A stretch of DNA of 64,000 bases from Vibrio gangliei (GTDB taxonomy: Bacteria > Pseudomonadota > Gammaproteobacteria > Enterobacterales > Vibrionaceae): the NCBI RefSeq assembly GCF_026001925.1, contig NZ_AP021869.1, positions 1,612,001 to 1,676,000 on the forward strand. Direction: 5' to 3'. Below, one piece after another: positions 34,493 through 44,484 of this stretch. Made by a program: the position numbers and the translations under genes. The notes under the pieces were generated by a model. The model was given only the letters and a program-made list of their open reading frames with translations. It did no database searches and was not told the DNA's origin. The stretch's first letter is position 1. Each line of letters opens with the position of its first letter.

Positions 34493-35359
34493 ATGGATAT
34501 CGTACACAACAAACCCAGCGTACGCTGGACAGATGTCGCCACAAAAATCATTTTAATTGTGCTTGGCATCATTTTAATCATTTCGGCCATCATGACTGTC
34601 TTTCCCTTTTTATGGTCAGCCATACTTGCAACTCGTGACCGTACTGAAATTTTTGGTATCGATCTCAGTTTTGCTCTTGGGGACAGCTTGGCGTTTAACT
34701 ACGACAAACTGCTTGAAATCATGCCATTTTGGCAGTCGATGTTTAACAGTTTCAAAGTGGCATTTTTAGGCACAACCATTTCTCTGCTGTTTTGTAGTAT
34801 GGGTGGCTATGCGTTTGCGGTTTACAAATTTAAGGGCAAAAACATGCTATTTGGTTTACTGGTCGGTTCTATGATGATCCCGCCTGTACTCAGCATTATT
34901 CCTTACTATTTGACTGTGCAGTTCTTAGGTTTGCTTGATAACCATGTCTCGGTATGGCTGCCCTTTACCGCAACACCCTTTGGTATTTTCCTAATGCGCC
35001 AACACATCATCGCGTCAGTTCCTCGTGAACTGTTAGAGGCAGCAAAACTGGATGGGGCTGGTGAGTTTCGAACGTACTGGAGTGTGGTATTGCCATTACT
35101 TAAACCGGCTCTCGCGACATTGGCGATCGTTCAATTCGTCTTTTTCTGGAACAACTTCCTAACCCCATTGGTTGTGTTGAACTCAACCGATAATTATGTC
35201 GTCACCTTGGCGCTGCGTTCGGTACAAAACTTACCGAATACCCCTTGGGGCGCGGTAATGCTCGGAACCTTTATTTCAATTTTACCGATCGCAACTTTCT
35301 ATTTATTTGCCTCACGACAAATGATCAGTGGCCTGACTTCTGGTGCGGTCAAAGGATAA
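34493..35359 (+). CDS. Sugar ABC permease, MalG/UgpE type
   Basis: A 288-residue permease with six membrane segments. The EAA loop reads LLEAAKLDGAGEFRTYWSVVLP. The C-terminus GLTSGAVKG is the usual MalG-type ending. AGAGGCGAATTAAT lies before the start, overlapping the end of the previous gene, so translation is probably coupled. Confidence 0.92.
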   Translation: MDIVHNKPSVRWTDVATKIILIVLGIILIISAIMTVFPFLWSAILATRDRTEIFGIDLSFALGDSLAFNYDKLLEIMPFWQSMFNSFKVAFLGTTISLLFCSMGGYAFAVYKFKGKNMLFGLLVGSMMIPPVLSIIPYYLTVQFLGLLDNHVSVWLPFTATPFGIFLMRQHIIASVPRELLEAAKLDGAGEFRTYWSVVLPLLKPALATLAIVQFVFFWNNFLTPLVVLNSTDNYVVTLALRSVQNLPNTPWGAVMLGTFISILPIATFYLFASRQMISGLTSGAVKG

Positions 35360-35413
35360 ATATCTCTCAATTATTTTGTGATGAATAAGACGTTCATCAG
35401 TAAGGAAACACTT

Positions 35414-36511
35414 ATGGCACAAGTTGAATTTAAAAATCTAAAGAAGTCGTTTGGCGATGTTGAAGTCGTTAAACAGTTTGATTTAACCGTAAATGATGGG
35501 GAATTCTTGGTTTTACTCGGCCCTTCCGGCTGTGGTAAATCAACCATCTTACGTATGCTCGCCGGTTTAGAAGACATTACATCTGGCGATGTTATCGTTG
35601 GCAACCGTATCGTCAATGATGTTGATGCAAAAGACAGAGACTTGGCGATGGTATTCCAAAGCTACGCCCTCTACCCTCACATGACCGTGTATGAAAACAT
35701 TGCCTTTGCACTCAAACTCAAAGGGATGAAAAAACCAGACATTGATGCCGAAGTAAGAAAAGCGGCCAAAATGCTGGAACTCGAGCCTTTACTGGATAGG
35801 AAGCCAAAAGAGCTTTCCGGTGGGCAGCGCCAACGTGTTGCCATGGGGCGCGCTATGGTTCGAACACCAAAGGTATTTTTGTTTGATGAACCGCTTTCAA
35901 ACCTTGATGCAAAATTACGTGGCACGATGCGTGATGAAATTAAAGCGCTGCACAATGCATTAGGCACCACCACTATCTATGTAACTCACGATCAAATTGA
36001 AGCCATGACGTTGGCGAATCGTGTTGTCATCTTGAAAGATGGTTATATTGAACAAGTAGGAACGCCAGAAGACGTCTTCCGCCACCCGGCTAATGAATTT
36101 GTCGCTCAATTCATTGGTAATCCATCGATGAATTTACTCGATGGAAAAATTGAACGTCATGGCGAAGAATATTTGGTCAAAGTGGGTAATGAAACCATTA
36201 CTCTGCCGCAGCGATTCCACGACAAAATTCGCAGTGGACAAGCGGTTCGTGTCGGTATTCGCCCAACGGATATTTACTTACGCACCAATCATATCGACCA
36301 CCAGCAAGTTCAATCATTTAATGTAAAGATAGAAGACAAAGAACTGCTAGGCGCAAACATGCTATTAAAAGCCTATTTAGGTGGGCAGAAATTACTCGTC
36401 GAAACCAACGTAGTCGATATTCAAAGCGACGTAGTGGATATCGTATGGGATTTGAATGAGCTACATCTGTTCGATAAAGACAACGGCCGTTCACTTGCGA
36501 CGCTAGACTAA
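35414..36511 (+). CDS. Sugar ABC ATP-binding protein, MalK/UgpC/MsmX type
   Basis: A 365-residue ATPase. Walker A GPSGCGKST, signature LSGGQRQR, Walker B VFLFDEPLSNLD and switch His VTHD are all present. The C-terminal 130 residues form the MalK-type regulatory domain (FIGNPSMNLLDGKI, VGIRPTDIYL). The start at 35414 follows AAGGAAACACTT; a longer frame lacks a ribosome site. Last gene of the regulator-ABC operon. Confidence 0.94.
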   Translation: MAQVEFKNLKKSFGDVEVVKQFDLTVNDGEFLVLLGPSGCGKSTILRMLAGLEDITSGDVIVGNRIVNDVDAKDRDLAMVFQSYALYPHMTVYENIAFALKLKGMKKPDIDAEVRKAAKMLELEPLLDRKPKELSGGQRQRVAMGRAMVRTPKVFLFDEPLSNLDAKLRGTMRDEIKALHNALGTTTIYVTHDQIEAMTLANRVVILKDGYIEQVGTPEDVFRHPANEFVAQFIGNPSMNLLDGKIERHGEEYLVKVGNETITLPQRFHDKIRSGQAVRVGIRPTDIYLRTNHIDHQQVQSFNVKIEDKELLGANMLLKAYLGGQKLLVETNVVDIQSDVVDIVWDLNELHLFDKDNGRSLATLD

Positions 36512-36520
36512 CATCATCCT

Positions 36521-36577
36521 CCTTCATCCTTGCAAGCCATCCATCGGCAGTGGGTTATTAACGAGCAAGGATGAAGG
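36521..36577. terminator. Hairpin between convergent ATPase and LacI genes
   Basis: Perfect 13-base arms CCTTCATCCTTGC and GCAAGGATGAAGG with a 31-base loop. No strong T run on either side. Confidence 0.6.
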
Positions 36578-36587
36578 AAGGTTTTGG

Positions 36588-37583
36588 TTATAATGAGAAC
36601 GGAGCGGTTGAATCCCTTAATTTAAGCTCCACAGGTGGTAAACGATGTGCCTGCTTATTGCCGTTAATCAAATCTAACAACGTATATACCGCCGCTTGCC
36701 CAAACCCTTCTAATGGTTGCTTCACCGTCGTTAGTGGCGGGATAAAGTAGCTTGATAGAATCAAATCATCAAACCCAACCACAGACACATCATCTGGCAC
36801 TTTTAACCCATGTTGATATAAGGCTTGCATAGCCCCAAACGCACTTTGATCGTTAGCCGCAAAAATAGCACTGAATTGATGTTTCTCTTTGAGTAAGCGT
36901 GTAACGGCTTCAAACGAGTCTTTCATTTCAAATTCACCGCGGCGGATCAATTTTTCATTGATTGGGATCCCGGCATCTTTTAATGCTCTTTTATACCCTT
37001 CTAAACGCTGCTGCGCATCGGTATGACTGACGATGCCTTGTAAATGAACAATACGACTATGACCTTGTTGAATTAAATGGTTAGTGGCCATATAAGCCCC
37101 AATGCTGTTATCAACTTTAATTGAAGTTAAGTTCTTTCCTTCCATTTGGCGGCCAATCGCAACAATCGGCTTACTCGCCGCATATCGATTCATCTGTTCG
37201 TCGCTGAGCGTACCGGTCAATGTCATAATGCCATCTACTTTTTGAGCGATAAGCTTATCCATCGCCTTCGTTTCAGCTTCATTATTCCAATAGCCAGTAG
37301 CGATCATTAAGTTATAGCCACGGCTCGTTACCGCCTTTTCCATTCCTAATAAGATTTCACTGGAAAATGGACTCTCAGCACTTTGAATCAACACCCCTAG
37401 CGTCATGCTACGTGTGATCGCTTTCGAGCCTTGTCGCGTCGTTGGTTTATAGCCCAATTTAGAAATCGCATTTTCAATTAATTGACTCTTATCTGGCGCA
37501 ACAAACGTAGTGCGATTTAAAAACCTTGATACTGTACTCGGTGAAACCCCCGCAAGCTCTGCCACGTCATAGACAGTCGGCAT
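36588..37583 (-). CDS. LacI-family regulator 3
   Basis: A LacI/GalR repressor of 331 residues from the chosen start. The DNA-binding domain is MPTVYDVAELAGVSPSTVSR; the sensor domain has LGVLIQSAESPFSSEIL, GHSRIVHLQGI and VSVVGFDDLIL. The recognition residues (VSPSTVSRFLN) differ from regulators 1 and 2, so its operator probably differs too. The start is uncertain: two upstream in-frame codons (ATG at 37610, GTG at 37634) exist, but the domain begins at this ATG. It converges on the ABC operon. Target unknown; the class II sites are one possibility. Confidence 0.85.
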   Translation of the reverse strand: MPTVYDVAELAGVSPSTVSRFLNRTTFVAPDKSQLIENAISKLGYKPTTRQGSKAITRSMTLGVLIQSAESPFSSEILLGMEKAVTSRGYNLMIATGYWNNEAETKAMDKLIAQKVDGIMTLTGTLSDEQMNRYAASKPIVAIGRQMEGKNLTSIKVDNSIGAYMATNHLIQQGHSRIVHLQGIVSHTDAQQRLEGYKRALKDAGIPINEKLIRRGEFEMKDSFEAVTRLLKEKHQFSAIFAANDQSAFGAMQALYQHGLKVPDDVSVVGFDDLILSSYFIPPLTTVKQPLEGFGQAAVYTLLDLINGNKQAHRLPPVELKLRDSTAPFSL

Positions 37584-37756
37584 AGATACTTTTTTTCCCT
37601 TCACTCTCATTCCCTCGATAAAGCGTAACAGCACTGATACTTTATTTTATTTTTCTTTGTTATAAATAATTTTGTAAACATTCTATGGGTTGAAAGCAAT
37701 GAGCTCAATCAGTGAAATCAAAAACTGCTAGTGAATATAGATTGCAATTTTCTAGA

Positions 37757-37787
37757 TAAAAAAACGCCAACTCGTAAAGTTGGCGCT
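37757..37787 (-). terminator. Terminator of the opp operon
   Basis: Arms CGCCAACT (37765-37772) and AGTTGGCG (37778-37785); on the minus strand TTTTTTT follows. Confidence 0.9.
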
Positions 37788-37822
37788 GTTTTTCGTTCTA
37801 AAGCATTTTATGCACTAAAATA

Positions 37823-38848
37823 TTAGTCCACCAGCAAACAAGATACGGCGTGGACGTCTGTGCCTTTAATTTGCGGTTTTTGCTGTGCACATTGCTCTGT
37901 CGCCATTGGGCAACGCGTGCGAAATACACAACCCGATGGAGGGTTAATTGGCGATGGTAAGTCCCCTTCCAACATCTGAATCACTTTGGCGCGTTCTTTA
38001 TGTGGGTCTGGGATCGGTACCGCTGACATCAAGGCTTTGGTGTATGGATGCTTAGGGTTAGCAAATAACGCATCGGCTTCGCCAAGCTCTACCGCATTAC
38101 CGAGATACATCACTAATACGCGGTCGGAAATATGTTTCACCACCGATAAATCATGCGCAATGAAGACCAAGCTCAAGCCAAGTTCACGTTGAAGTTCTTT
38201 TAGTAGGTTCACTACCTGAGCTTGAATCGATACATCCAGCGCTGAAACTGGTTCATCACAGATGATCATTTTCGGGTTCAAAATCAACGCGCGGGCAATA
38301 CCAATACGCTGGCATTGACCACCAGAAAACTCATGCGGATAACGGTTGATCACATTCGGCAATAAGCCTACTTTGTCCATCATGGTTTTCACTTTGGCTT
38401 TCACTTCCGCTTTAGTGAGCTTTGGATAAAACGTCACTAATGGCTCTGCAATGATGTCACCAACGGTCATACGTGGGTTCAGTGACGCCAATGGATCTTG
38501 GAAAATCATCTGAATTTCTTTGCGCTTTTCACGCTTTTGTACCGCTTGCATGCGAGTCAAGTCTTGACCCAGCCACAGTACTTCGCCTTCAGTGGCTTCA
38601 ACCAAGCCGATAATGGCGCGAGCAAAGGTCGATTTACCACAACCTGACTCACCTACAACGCCAAGGGTTTCGCCTTCATATAAGCGTACATTGACACCAT
38701 CAACCGCTTTCAGTTTTGATGGTTTTGACCAAGGCCAAGCTGACTTAGAGGCAATGTTAAAGTGAACTTTCAGATCTTTAATATCAAGCAGTAAATTTTT
38801 ATCTTTTAGTGCGACTTTCTCTGCCGCTGCATTGGTTTGAATACTCAT
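37823..38848 (-). CDS. oppF: Oligopeptide ABC transporter ATPase OppF
   Basis: A 341-residue ATPase. Walker A GESGCGKST, signature FSGGQCQR, Walker B MIICDEPVSALD. The C-terminal oligopeptide/dipeptide extension has CVFRTRCPMA with clustered cysteines, as in OppF. The start codon overlaps the oppD stop codon (ATGA), with GGAAG upstream inside oppD, so the two are translationally coupled. Last gene of the operon. Confidence 0.95.
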   Translation of the reverse strand: MSIQTNAAAEKVALKDKNLLLDIKDLKVHFNIASKSAWPWSKPSKLKAVDGVNVRLYEGETLGVVGESGCGKSTFARAIIGLVEATEGEVLWLGQDLTRMQAVQKREKRKEIQMIFQDPLASLNPRMTVGDIIAEPLVTFYPKLTKAEVKAKVKTMMDKVGLLPNVINRYPHEFSGGQCQRIGIARALILNPKMIICDEPVSALDVSIQAQVVNLLKELQRELGLSLVFIAHDLSVVKHISDRVLVMYLGNAVELGEADALFANPKHPYTKALMSAVPIPDPHKERAKVIQMLEGDLPSPINPPSGCVFRTRCPMATEQCAQQKPQIKGTDVHAVSCLLVD

Positions 38849-39819
38849 GACTTCCAAGTCTCCCAATCAGAAAAACAAGCACGGAAACGATCTTCACCAA
38901 ATGGAAGAAGTTGTGGCGCTTCTTGACGACAACGGTCGGATACGCGGTGGCAACGCTCTTGATACGGGCAGCCAGTCGGTAAGCGCAACAAGTTAGGTGG
39001 GTTACCTGGAATCGTTGGTAATTCTTCCCCTTCAGTATCAAGGCGAGGAATTGCACGTAATAAACCTTCGCTGTATGGGTGAGTCGGTTTGTAGAAAATA
39101 TCATCCACACTACCGTATTCCATGGTGCGGCCTGCGTACATCACCAACACTTTGTCACATGAACCAGCAACAACGCCGAGATCGTGCGTGATCATAATAA
39201 TTGCGGTATTGAACTCATCTTTTAGTTCATTAAGCAATTCCATGATCTGCGCTTGAACCGTTACGTCTAGTGCAGTCGTTGGCTCATCAGCAATCAATAG
39301 TTTTGGGCGACAAAGCAGCGCCATCGCAATCATCACACGTTGACGCATACCGCCGGAAAATTCATGCGGGTACATGTTGATTCGTTTACGCGCTTCTGGG
39401 ATTTTCACCGCTTCTAGCATGCGCACCGATTCTTCAAACGCTTCCGCTTTGCCCATGCCTTTATGCAGCATCAATACTTCCATCAACTGAGCGCTGACTT
39501 TCATGTATGGATTTAACGAAGTCATCGGGTCTTGGAAAATCATCGCAATTTGTTCGGCGCGGATTTTGTTTAGCTCTTTTTCAGGTAAGTTAAGAATTTC
39601 TTTACCTTCAAATTTGGCACTGCCGCTAATGACACCGTTTTTGGCTAGCAAGCCCATAATGGCAAATACGGTTTGCGATTTACCCGAGCCAGACTCACCT
39701 ACGATACCTAACGTTTCACCTTGCTTTAGCGAGAAGTTCAGGTCATTAACCGCCGTCACCATGCCGTCTTGAGTTTTAAATTCAACTCGCAGGTCTTTTA
39801 CATCTAATAAATTACTCAT
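38845..39819 (-). CDS. oppD: Oligopeptide ABC transporter ATPase OppD
   Basis: A 324-residue ATPase. Walker A GESGSGKSQ, signature FSGGMRQR, Walker B LLIADEPTTALD. The C-terminal extension has GCPYQERCHRVSDRC and CFSDWE, the four-cysteine pattern that in OppD can hold an iron-sulfur cluster. It follows oppC by 22 bases and overlaps oppF by four. Confidence 0.95.
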   Translation of the reverse strand: MSNLLDVKDLRVEFKTQDGMVTAVNDLNFSLKQGETLGIVGESGSGKSQTVFAIMGLLAKNGVISGSAKFEGKEILNLPEKELNKIRAEQIAMIFQDPMTSLNPYMKVSAQLMEVLMLHKGMGKAEAFEESVRMLEAVKIPEARKRINMYPHEFSGGMRQRVMIAMALLCRPKLLIADEPTTALDVTVQAQIMELLNELKDEFNTAIIMITHDLGVVAGSCDKVLVMYAGRTMEYGSVDDIFYKPTHPYSEGLLRAIPRLDTEGEELPTIPGNPPNLLRLPTGCPYQERCHRVSDRCRQEAPQLLPFGEDRFRACFSDWETWKS

Positions 39820-39841
39820 CGTCTTTCCTTAAATCTTTGGC

Positions 39842-40744
39842 TTAGCGGTCTTTCGGGTCAAGCGCGTCACGCAAGCCGTCACCGACATAGTTAAAGCAGA
39901 ATAGTGTGACCACCATGAATGCTGCAGGGAAACCAAGCTGCCAAATGGCAATTTCCATGGTTTGCGCGCCTTCTTGCAGTAATGCGCCCCAGCTAGTCAT
40001 CGGCTCTTGCACACCCAAGCCTAGGAAAGATAAGAATGATTCAGTCAAGATCATACTTGGAACCAGTAGCGTTGAATAAACCGCAACAATACCTAATACG
40101 TTCGGTACGATGTGACGAGTAATGATTTTCCAGTTACTCACGCCACACACATGCGCTGCTTCAATAAATTCTTTATTACGTAAACTCAGTGTTTGACCAC
40201 GTACGATACGCGCCATATCAAGCCAAGCAATCGCACCAATGGCAACGAAGATCAAAATGATATTTCGACCAAAGAACGTCACTAATACAATCACAAGGAA
40301 CATAAAAGGAACGGCGTATAAAATTTCCAAAATACGCATCATCACACGGTCAACTTTTCCGCCAATAAAGCCAGAAGCCGCACCGTAAAGTGTACCAATC
40401 AGTACGGCTACTAAAGCACCAAGCACACCCACCATGAGTGAAATTCGGCCACCTAGCAATGTACGAACGTACAAATCACGACCTAGGCTATCGGTACCAA
40501 ACCAGTGTTCAGCCGATGGCGCGGCTTGTAATGAATACCAATCCGTATCGTCATAAGCGTATTGAGCAAACATAGGTAAAAAGATCACCGCCAGAGTAAT
40601 CAAAACCAAGATCACTAGGCTGACCATTGCCGCGCGGTTACGCATGAAACGAATACGGGCGTCTTGCCATAAACTGCGACCTTCGATCTCTAAACTTTCA
40701 GAGAACTTTTCGATCGCTTCTAAATTTTCTTTTTTAGTTAACAT
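39842..40744 (-). CDS. oppC: Oligopeptide ABC transporter permease OppC
   Basis: A 300-residue permease. A cytoplasmic N-terminal stretch (RSLWQDARIRFMRNRAAMVS) typical of OppC precedes the first membrane segment. Six segments follow, and the EAA loop is FIEAAHVCGVSNWKIITRHI. FGTDSLGRDLYVR is a family signature. It starts 15 bases after oppB ends. Confidence 0.95.
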   Translation of the reverse strand: MLTKKENLEAIEKFSESLEIEGRSLWQDARIRFMRNRAAMVSLVILVLITLAVIFLPMFAQYAYDDTDWYSLQAAPSAEHWFGTDSLGRDLYVRTLLGGRISLMVGVLGALVAVLIGTLYGAASGFIGGKVDRVMMRILEILYAVPFMFLVIVLVTFFGRNIILIFVAIGAIAWLDMARIVRGQTLSLRNKEFIEAAHVCGVSNWKIITRHIVPNVLGIVAVYSTLLVPSMILTESFLSFLGLGVQEPMTSWGALLQEGAQTMEIAIWQLGFPAAFMVVTLFCFNYVGDGLRDALDPKDR

Positions 40745-40759
40745 ATCGTCTATCCCTGA

Positions 40760-41680
40760 TTAATAACGAATTTTCGGATCAATATAAGCCAATAACACAT
40801 CAACGATGGCATTGAACAAAATGAACAAGAAACCAATAAGAATCGTAATACCTAACACCAATGAATAATCGCGGTTAAAGGCAGCGTTTACGAAGAGCTT
40901 ACCGATACCAGGGAGACCAAAGATGGTTTCAATCACAACCGAGCCAGTGATGATGCCAACAAACGCTGGGCCCATATATGACACAACAGGCAACAAGGCT
41001 GGTTTTAAAGCGTGTTTGAAGATGATGTATTTATAGCTCAACCCTTTCGCACGCGCGGTACGGATGAAGTTACTGTTGAGCGTTTCGATCATACTGCCGC
41101 GAGTGATACGGGCAAAGGTTGCCACATAAAGCAGCGACATACCGACCATAGGCAAGAACATGTAGTAGAAACCACCGTCTTTCCAACCACCCGCAGGGAA
41201 CCAGCCTAGGTTAATCGAAAATACGTAAATCAATACAGGAGCCAATACGAATGAAGGCATTACGACCCCGAGCATAGCGGTCGACATTATGGTGTAGTCT
41301 ATCCAGGTATTTTGCCGCAACGCCGCAATCGTCCCTATGCCAACCCCCAGGATGACAGTAAACACAAATGCGAAAAAGCCGACTTTGGCTGACACCGGCA
41401 AGGCGGCGTAGACCAACTCATTCACCGTATAATCTTGATATTTAAACGACGGACCAAAATCACCTTTGATGATGTTGGTCAGATATGTGGTATATTGCAC
41501 CAAAACTGGCTTATCTAGGCCATATTTGGCGTTGATATTCGCCATAACTTCCGGAGGCAACGGGCGCTCACTTGAGAACGGGTTACCTGGCGCAAAACGC
41601 ATCAGGAAGAAAGACACCGTGATCAATACCAGCATGGTTGGTATTGCTTCGATCAGTCTTTTAAAAATGAATTTCAACAT
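40760..41680 (-). CDS. oppB: Oligopeptide ABC transporter permease OppB
   Basis: A 306-residue permease. N-terminal MLKFIFKRLIEAIPTMLVLI and FMRFAPGNPF are OppB hallmarks; the EAA loop is FIRTARAKGLSYKYIIFKHA. The ATG at 41680 has TGGAAG in front; the longer frame upstream has no signal. It is separated from oppA by about 590 bases that include a terminator. Confidence 0.95.
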   Translation of the reverse strand: MLKFIFKRLIEAIPTMLVLITVSFFLMRFAPGNPFSSERPLPPEVMANINAKYGLDKPVLVQYTTYLTNIIKGDFGPSFKYQDYTVNELVYAALPVSAKVGFFAFVFTVILGVGIGTIAALRQNTWIDYTIMSTAMLGVVMPSFVLAPVLIYVFSINLGWFPAGGWKDGGFYYMFLPMVGMSLLYVATFARITRGSMIETLNSNFIRTARAKGLSYKYIIFKHALKPALLPVVSYMGPAFVGIITGSVVIETIFGLPGIGKLFVNAAFNRDYSLVLGITILIGFLFILFNAIVDVLLAYIDPKIRY

Positions 41681-42269
41681 AGTAAAACTTCCAGTTGTGA
41701 CTAAATATGATGTGTCGTCCTTGAACGGCGACATTCCTTGTTATTTTTATTATGTTTAATTGAAACGACAGAAGTATCAATGAGGTATCAGATTGGAAAC
41801 ATGATCGCACGAGTAGAGACCAATGTTTTCTTGGAAGTGTTTCACTCGATAGTATGATCAGCCAAGTGATCATATCTCGACAGTGTTGAGTTCCATTCAA
41901 ATACACACAGGGATAACATTTCTGCATGTTCAGGTGCTTTATTTCAGGACAAGCTTGTGTCCCTCAAATAAAGAAAAGTAAGTCATCACGGTTTCCGTAC
42001 TGCGATAAGTTATTACTCAACCTAACCTTACCCTACCAATATTCCACAGAATAATCTACAAATACCGCACAAATACAGAGGATATTGTGATATTTAGCTC
42101 TAACATCAGCATAATCCATTAACAGTTAGTTCAAAATACAGACAATCTGATGACTTAATAAGCCTATCTAGACAACGAGTCGTATTTTCAATCTTAGGAA
42201 TAAGTGAGAGGAGTTAGGCATAAAAAATAGGTTCTGCAGCAATGTGCAGAACCTATAGGCGTTGATAAA
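41681..42269 (-). other. Long oppA-oppB intergenic region
   Basis: 589 bases with no gene. The oppA terminator is at 42221-42256. A perfect inverted repeat TATGATCA-gccaag-TGATCATA lies at 41853-41874 and may be an operator or leader hairpin. It probably also holds a second promoter for oppBCDF; I cannot place one with confidence. Confidence 0.5.
42221..42256 (-). terminator. Terminator/attenuator after oppA
   Basis: Arms ATAGGTTCTGCA (42227-42238) and TGCAGAACCTAT (42245-42256); on the minus strand TTTTTT follows. It makes the binding protein more abundant than the membrane parts. Confidence 0.93.
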
Positions 42270-43904
42270 TTACTTAGCGATCTTGTAGAGATCCTTAGTA
42301 TAAATTTTATCTTCGGCGTTATTCATTGGATAGCCGCCGACTAAAGGAGATACTAAACGCGCCTTCACATATTGGAAAATAGGTGCAATTGGCATATCTC
42401 GAGCCAGTAATTTCTCTGCCTCATTATAAAGTGCTGCACGCTCTTCATCGCTAGTTGAATTGAGCGCTTTTTCCATAACAGCATCATATTCTTCGCTATG
42501 ATAGCGTGGGTCATTTGAACTGTTATTAGATTGCATTAGAGATAAGAATGCTGAAGCTTCATTGTAATCACCACACCAACCTGCACGTGTTACCTCGAAG
42601 TTACCTTGACGACGTGTATCTAAGTAGGTTTTCCACTCTTGGTTTTCTAGTGTCACATCAACAGCACCTAGTGACTTCTTCCACATTGAAGCAATTGCAA
42701 CCGCATTTTTCTTATGGTTGTCATCTGTGTTATACAAAAGCTTGAATTTTAGCGGGTTAGATTTATTGTACCCAGCTTCTTCAAGTAATTGTTTTGCCTT
42801 TTCATTACGCTCTTTTTGTGTCCACGTACCATATTCTGGCATGGTTGGATTGAAATCGGCTGTAATTTCAGGGGTTAAGAAATAAGCTGGCTTTTGACCT
42901 TGACCAAGCAAAATACGCGTCATTACATCACGGTCAATGGTATAAGACAGAGCTTTACGAACACGGACATCATCAAACGGTGGTTTAGAGTTATTGAAGC
43001 CATAGTAATAAGAACATAGGTTACCTACCACTTTTACATCTTCAGGGTGCTCTTTCTGTAAACGCTTAAATTGCTCATTTGGTAATTCATCGGTCATATC
43101 CAATTCACCAGATAAGAATCGATTCATTTCAGCGTTTTGACTTTCAATTGGTAGATAAGTCACTTTATCAATCACTGTGTGTTCATTGTCCCAATAATGG
43201 GTATTACGAACCAAAACCATACGCTCGTTCAATACCCACTTATCGAGTACGTAAGCACCATTACTGACGAAGTTTTCAGGCTTGGTCCACTGGTCACCAA
43301 ATTTCTCAACCACTTTTTTATTAACAGGCTTCACCGTTGTATGGCCCATCATTTTAACAAAGTAAGGAACTGCTGATTCTAAGTTCACTTCTAATGTATT
43401 GGCATCTAATGCCTTAACACCTAGTGTTGATTTATCGGCTTTGCCTTGAATAATGGCTGCGGCATTTTTCATAGTAGTCATTTCTAAATACCATGAATAT
43501 GGTGATGCAGTCGCAGGATCAACAGCACGCTGGAAAGTGAAAACGAAGTCATCAGCGGTTACTGGATCACCGTTTGACCATTTTGCATCTTTACGTAAGT
43601 GGAAAATGAAAGTTTTGTTGTCTTTGGTTTCCCAGCTTTCTGCGACACCTGGTACAACATTACCATCAGCATCTTGGTTAACCAGTCCCTCAAACAAATC
43701 ACGTAAAACGTTAGATTCAGGCACACCCTCGGTCTTTTGCGGATCGATAGAGGCAACTTCTGCACCATTACCTTTAACTAACTCTTGTTTTTCAGCAAGT
43801 TTGGTACCCTCAGGAACTTGAGCGGCAAAAGAAGGGAGAGAAGCAGCGCCAATAGCAAGACCGGCACCAAGCAAGATCGCTTTAGTGATTGTGTTTTTAC
43901 GCAT
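42270..43904 (-). CDS. oppA: Periplasmic oligopeptide-binding protein OppA
   Basis: A 544-residue family 5 solute-binding protein that captures peptides in the periplasm. Signal peptide ends SLPSFAAQ. The mature sequence follows E. coli OppA closely: LVKGNGAEVASIDPQKTEGV, VPESNVLRDLFEGL, HLRKDAKWSNGDPVTADDF, FNNSKPPFDDVRVRKAL and TRAGWCGDYNEASAFL. This excludes the chitin-oligosaccharide binding protein of Vibrio. The start at 43904 has GGAG nine bases upstream. Confidence 0.96.
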   Translation of the reverse strand: MRKNTITKAILLGAGLAIGAASLPSFAAQVPEGTKLAEKQELVKGNGAEVASIDPQKTEGVPESNVLRDLFEGLVNQDADGNVVPGVAESWETKDNKTFIFHLRKDAKWSNGDPVTADDFVFTFQRAVDPATASPYSWYLEMTTMKNAAAIIQGKADKSTLGVKALDANTLEVNLESAVPYFVKMMGHTTVKPVNKKVVEKFGDQWTKPENFVSNGAYVLDKWVLNERMVLVRNTHYWDNEHTVIDKVTYLPIESQNAEMNRFLSGELDMTDELPNEQFKRLQKEHPEDVKVVGNLCSYYYGFNNSKPPFDDVRVRKALSYTIDRDVMTRILLGQGQKPAYFLTPEITADFNPTMPEYGTWTQKERNEKAKQLLEEAGYNKSNPLKFKLLYNTDDNHKKNAVAIASMWKKSLGAVDVTLENQEWKTYLDTRRQGNFEVTRAGWCGDYNEASAFLSLMQSNNSSNDPRYHSEEYDAVMEKALNSTSDEERAALYNEAEKLLARDMPIAPIFQYVKARLVSPLVGGYPMNNAEDKIYTKDLYKIAK

Positions 43905-44484
43905 ATGAATTAACTCCAATTTTATAGTAATGCATCCGTGACATCTTCATATCGTTTATCGCCAAGTAAGTCCGGCCTATGCAGCAGGCTTCACTAGAAC
44001 TTAATGATTTGTAGAATTTTTGCTCTAATTCATGCCCTACTGGCGATATAAAGATCGGCTTAACCTAGCAATATTTTTTGGGAGCTACCACAACAAAGTC
44101 ATAAAAATATTACATAGATTACACTTTTTCGTTTTCTCAGCGAATTAATCCAAATGCAATCGATTACAAAGTAGAACTCACTAGCCAAATTTTTTAACAA
44201 GTCAATTCATCCAGTTAAAACACACCAAAACTTCGCTAGTTCAATTTCTGAACACTTGCAACCAGCGTTTTGACAAGTTTTATCAAATATCGACTCTATA
44301 GCACTTTTCTCTGAAAGCCTTTTCACTACCAAATCGATTAATTGAATTTCGATTCAAAAACCATTTTTTCCACTTTGTAGCACGCCACAATGTCATCAAC
44401 ACTGCTCAAGATGCTCGTTTAAACGCGCAGATTTCACCGGAGATTTAAGGTGAGCAAATTAAAAGGAATATAGAGAGAAGTGAT
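43905..44484. other. Divergent promoter region of oppA and chiA
   Basis: 580 AT-rich bases between divergent genes, holding both promoters. No operator, riboswitch or gene can be supported by eye. Confidence 0.5.

Noticed and set aside
37823-43904. Opp operon as the chitin-oligosaccharide importer, given the adjacent chitinase
   Set aside because: The binding protein matches E. coli OppA along its length, including the peptide-binding segments.
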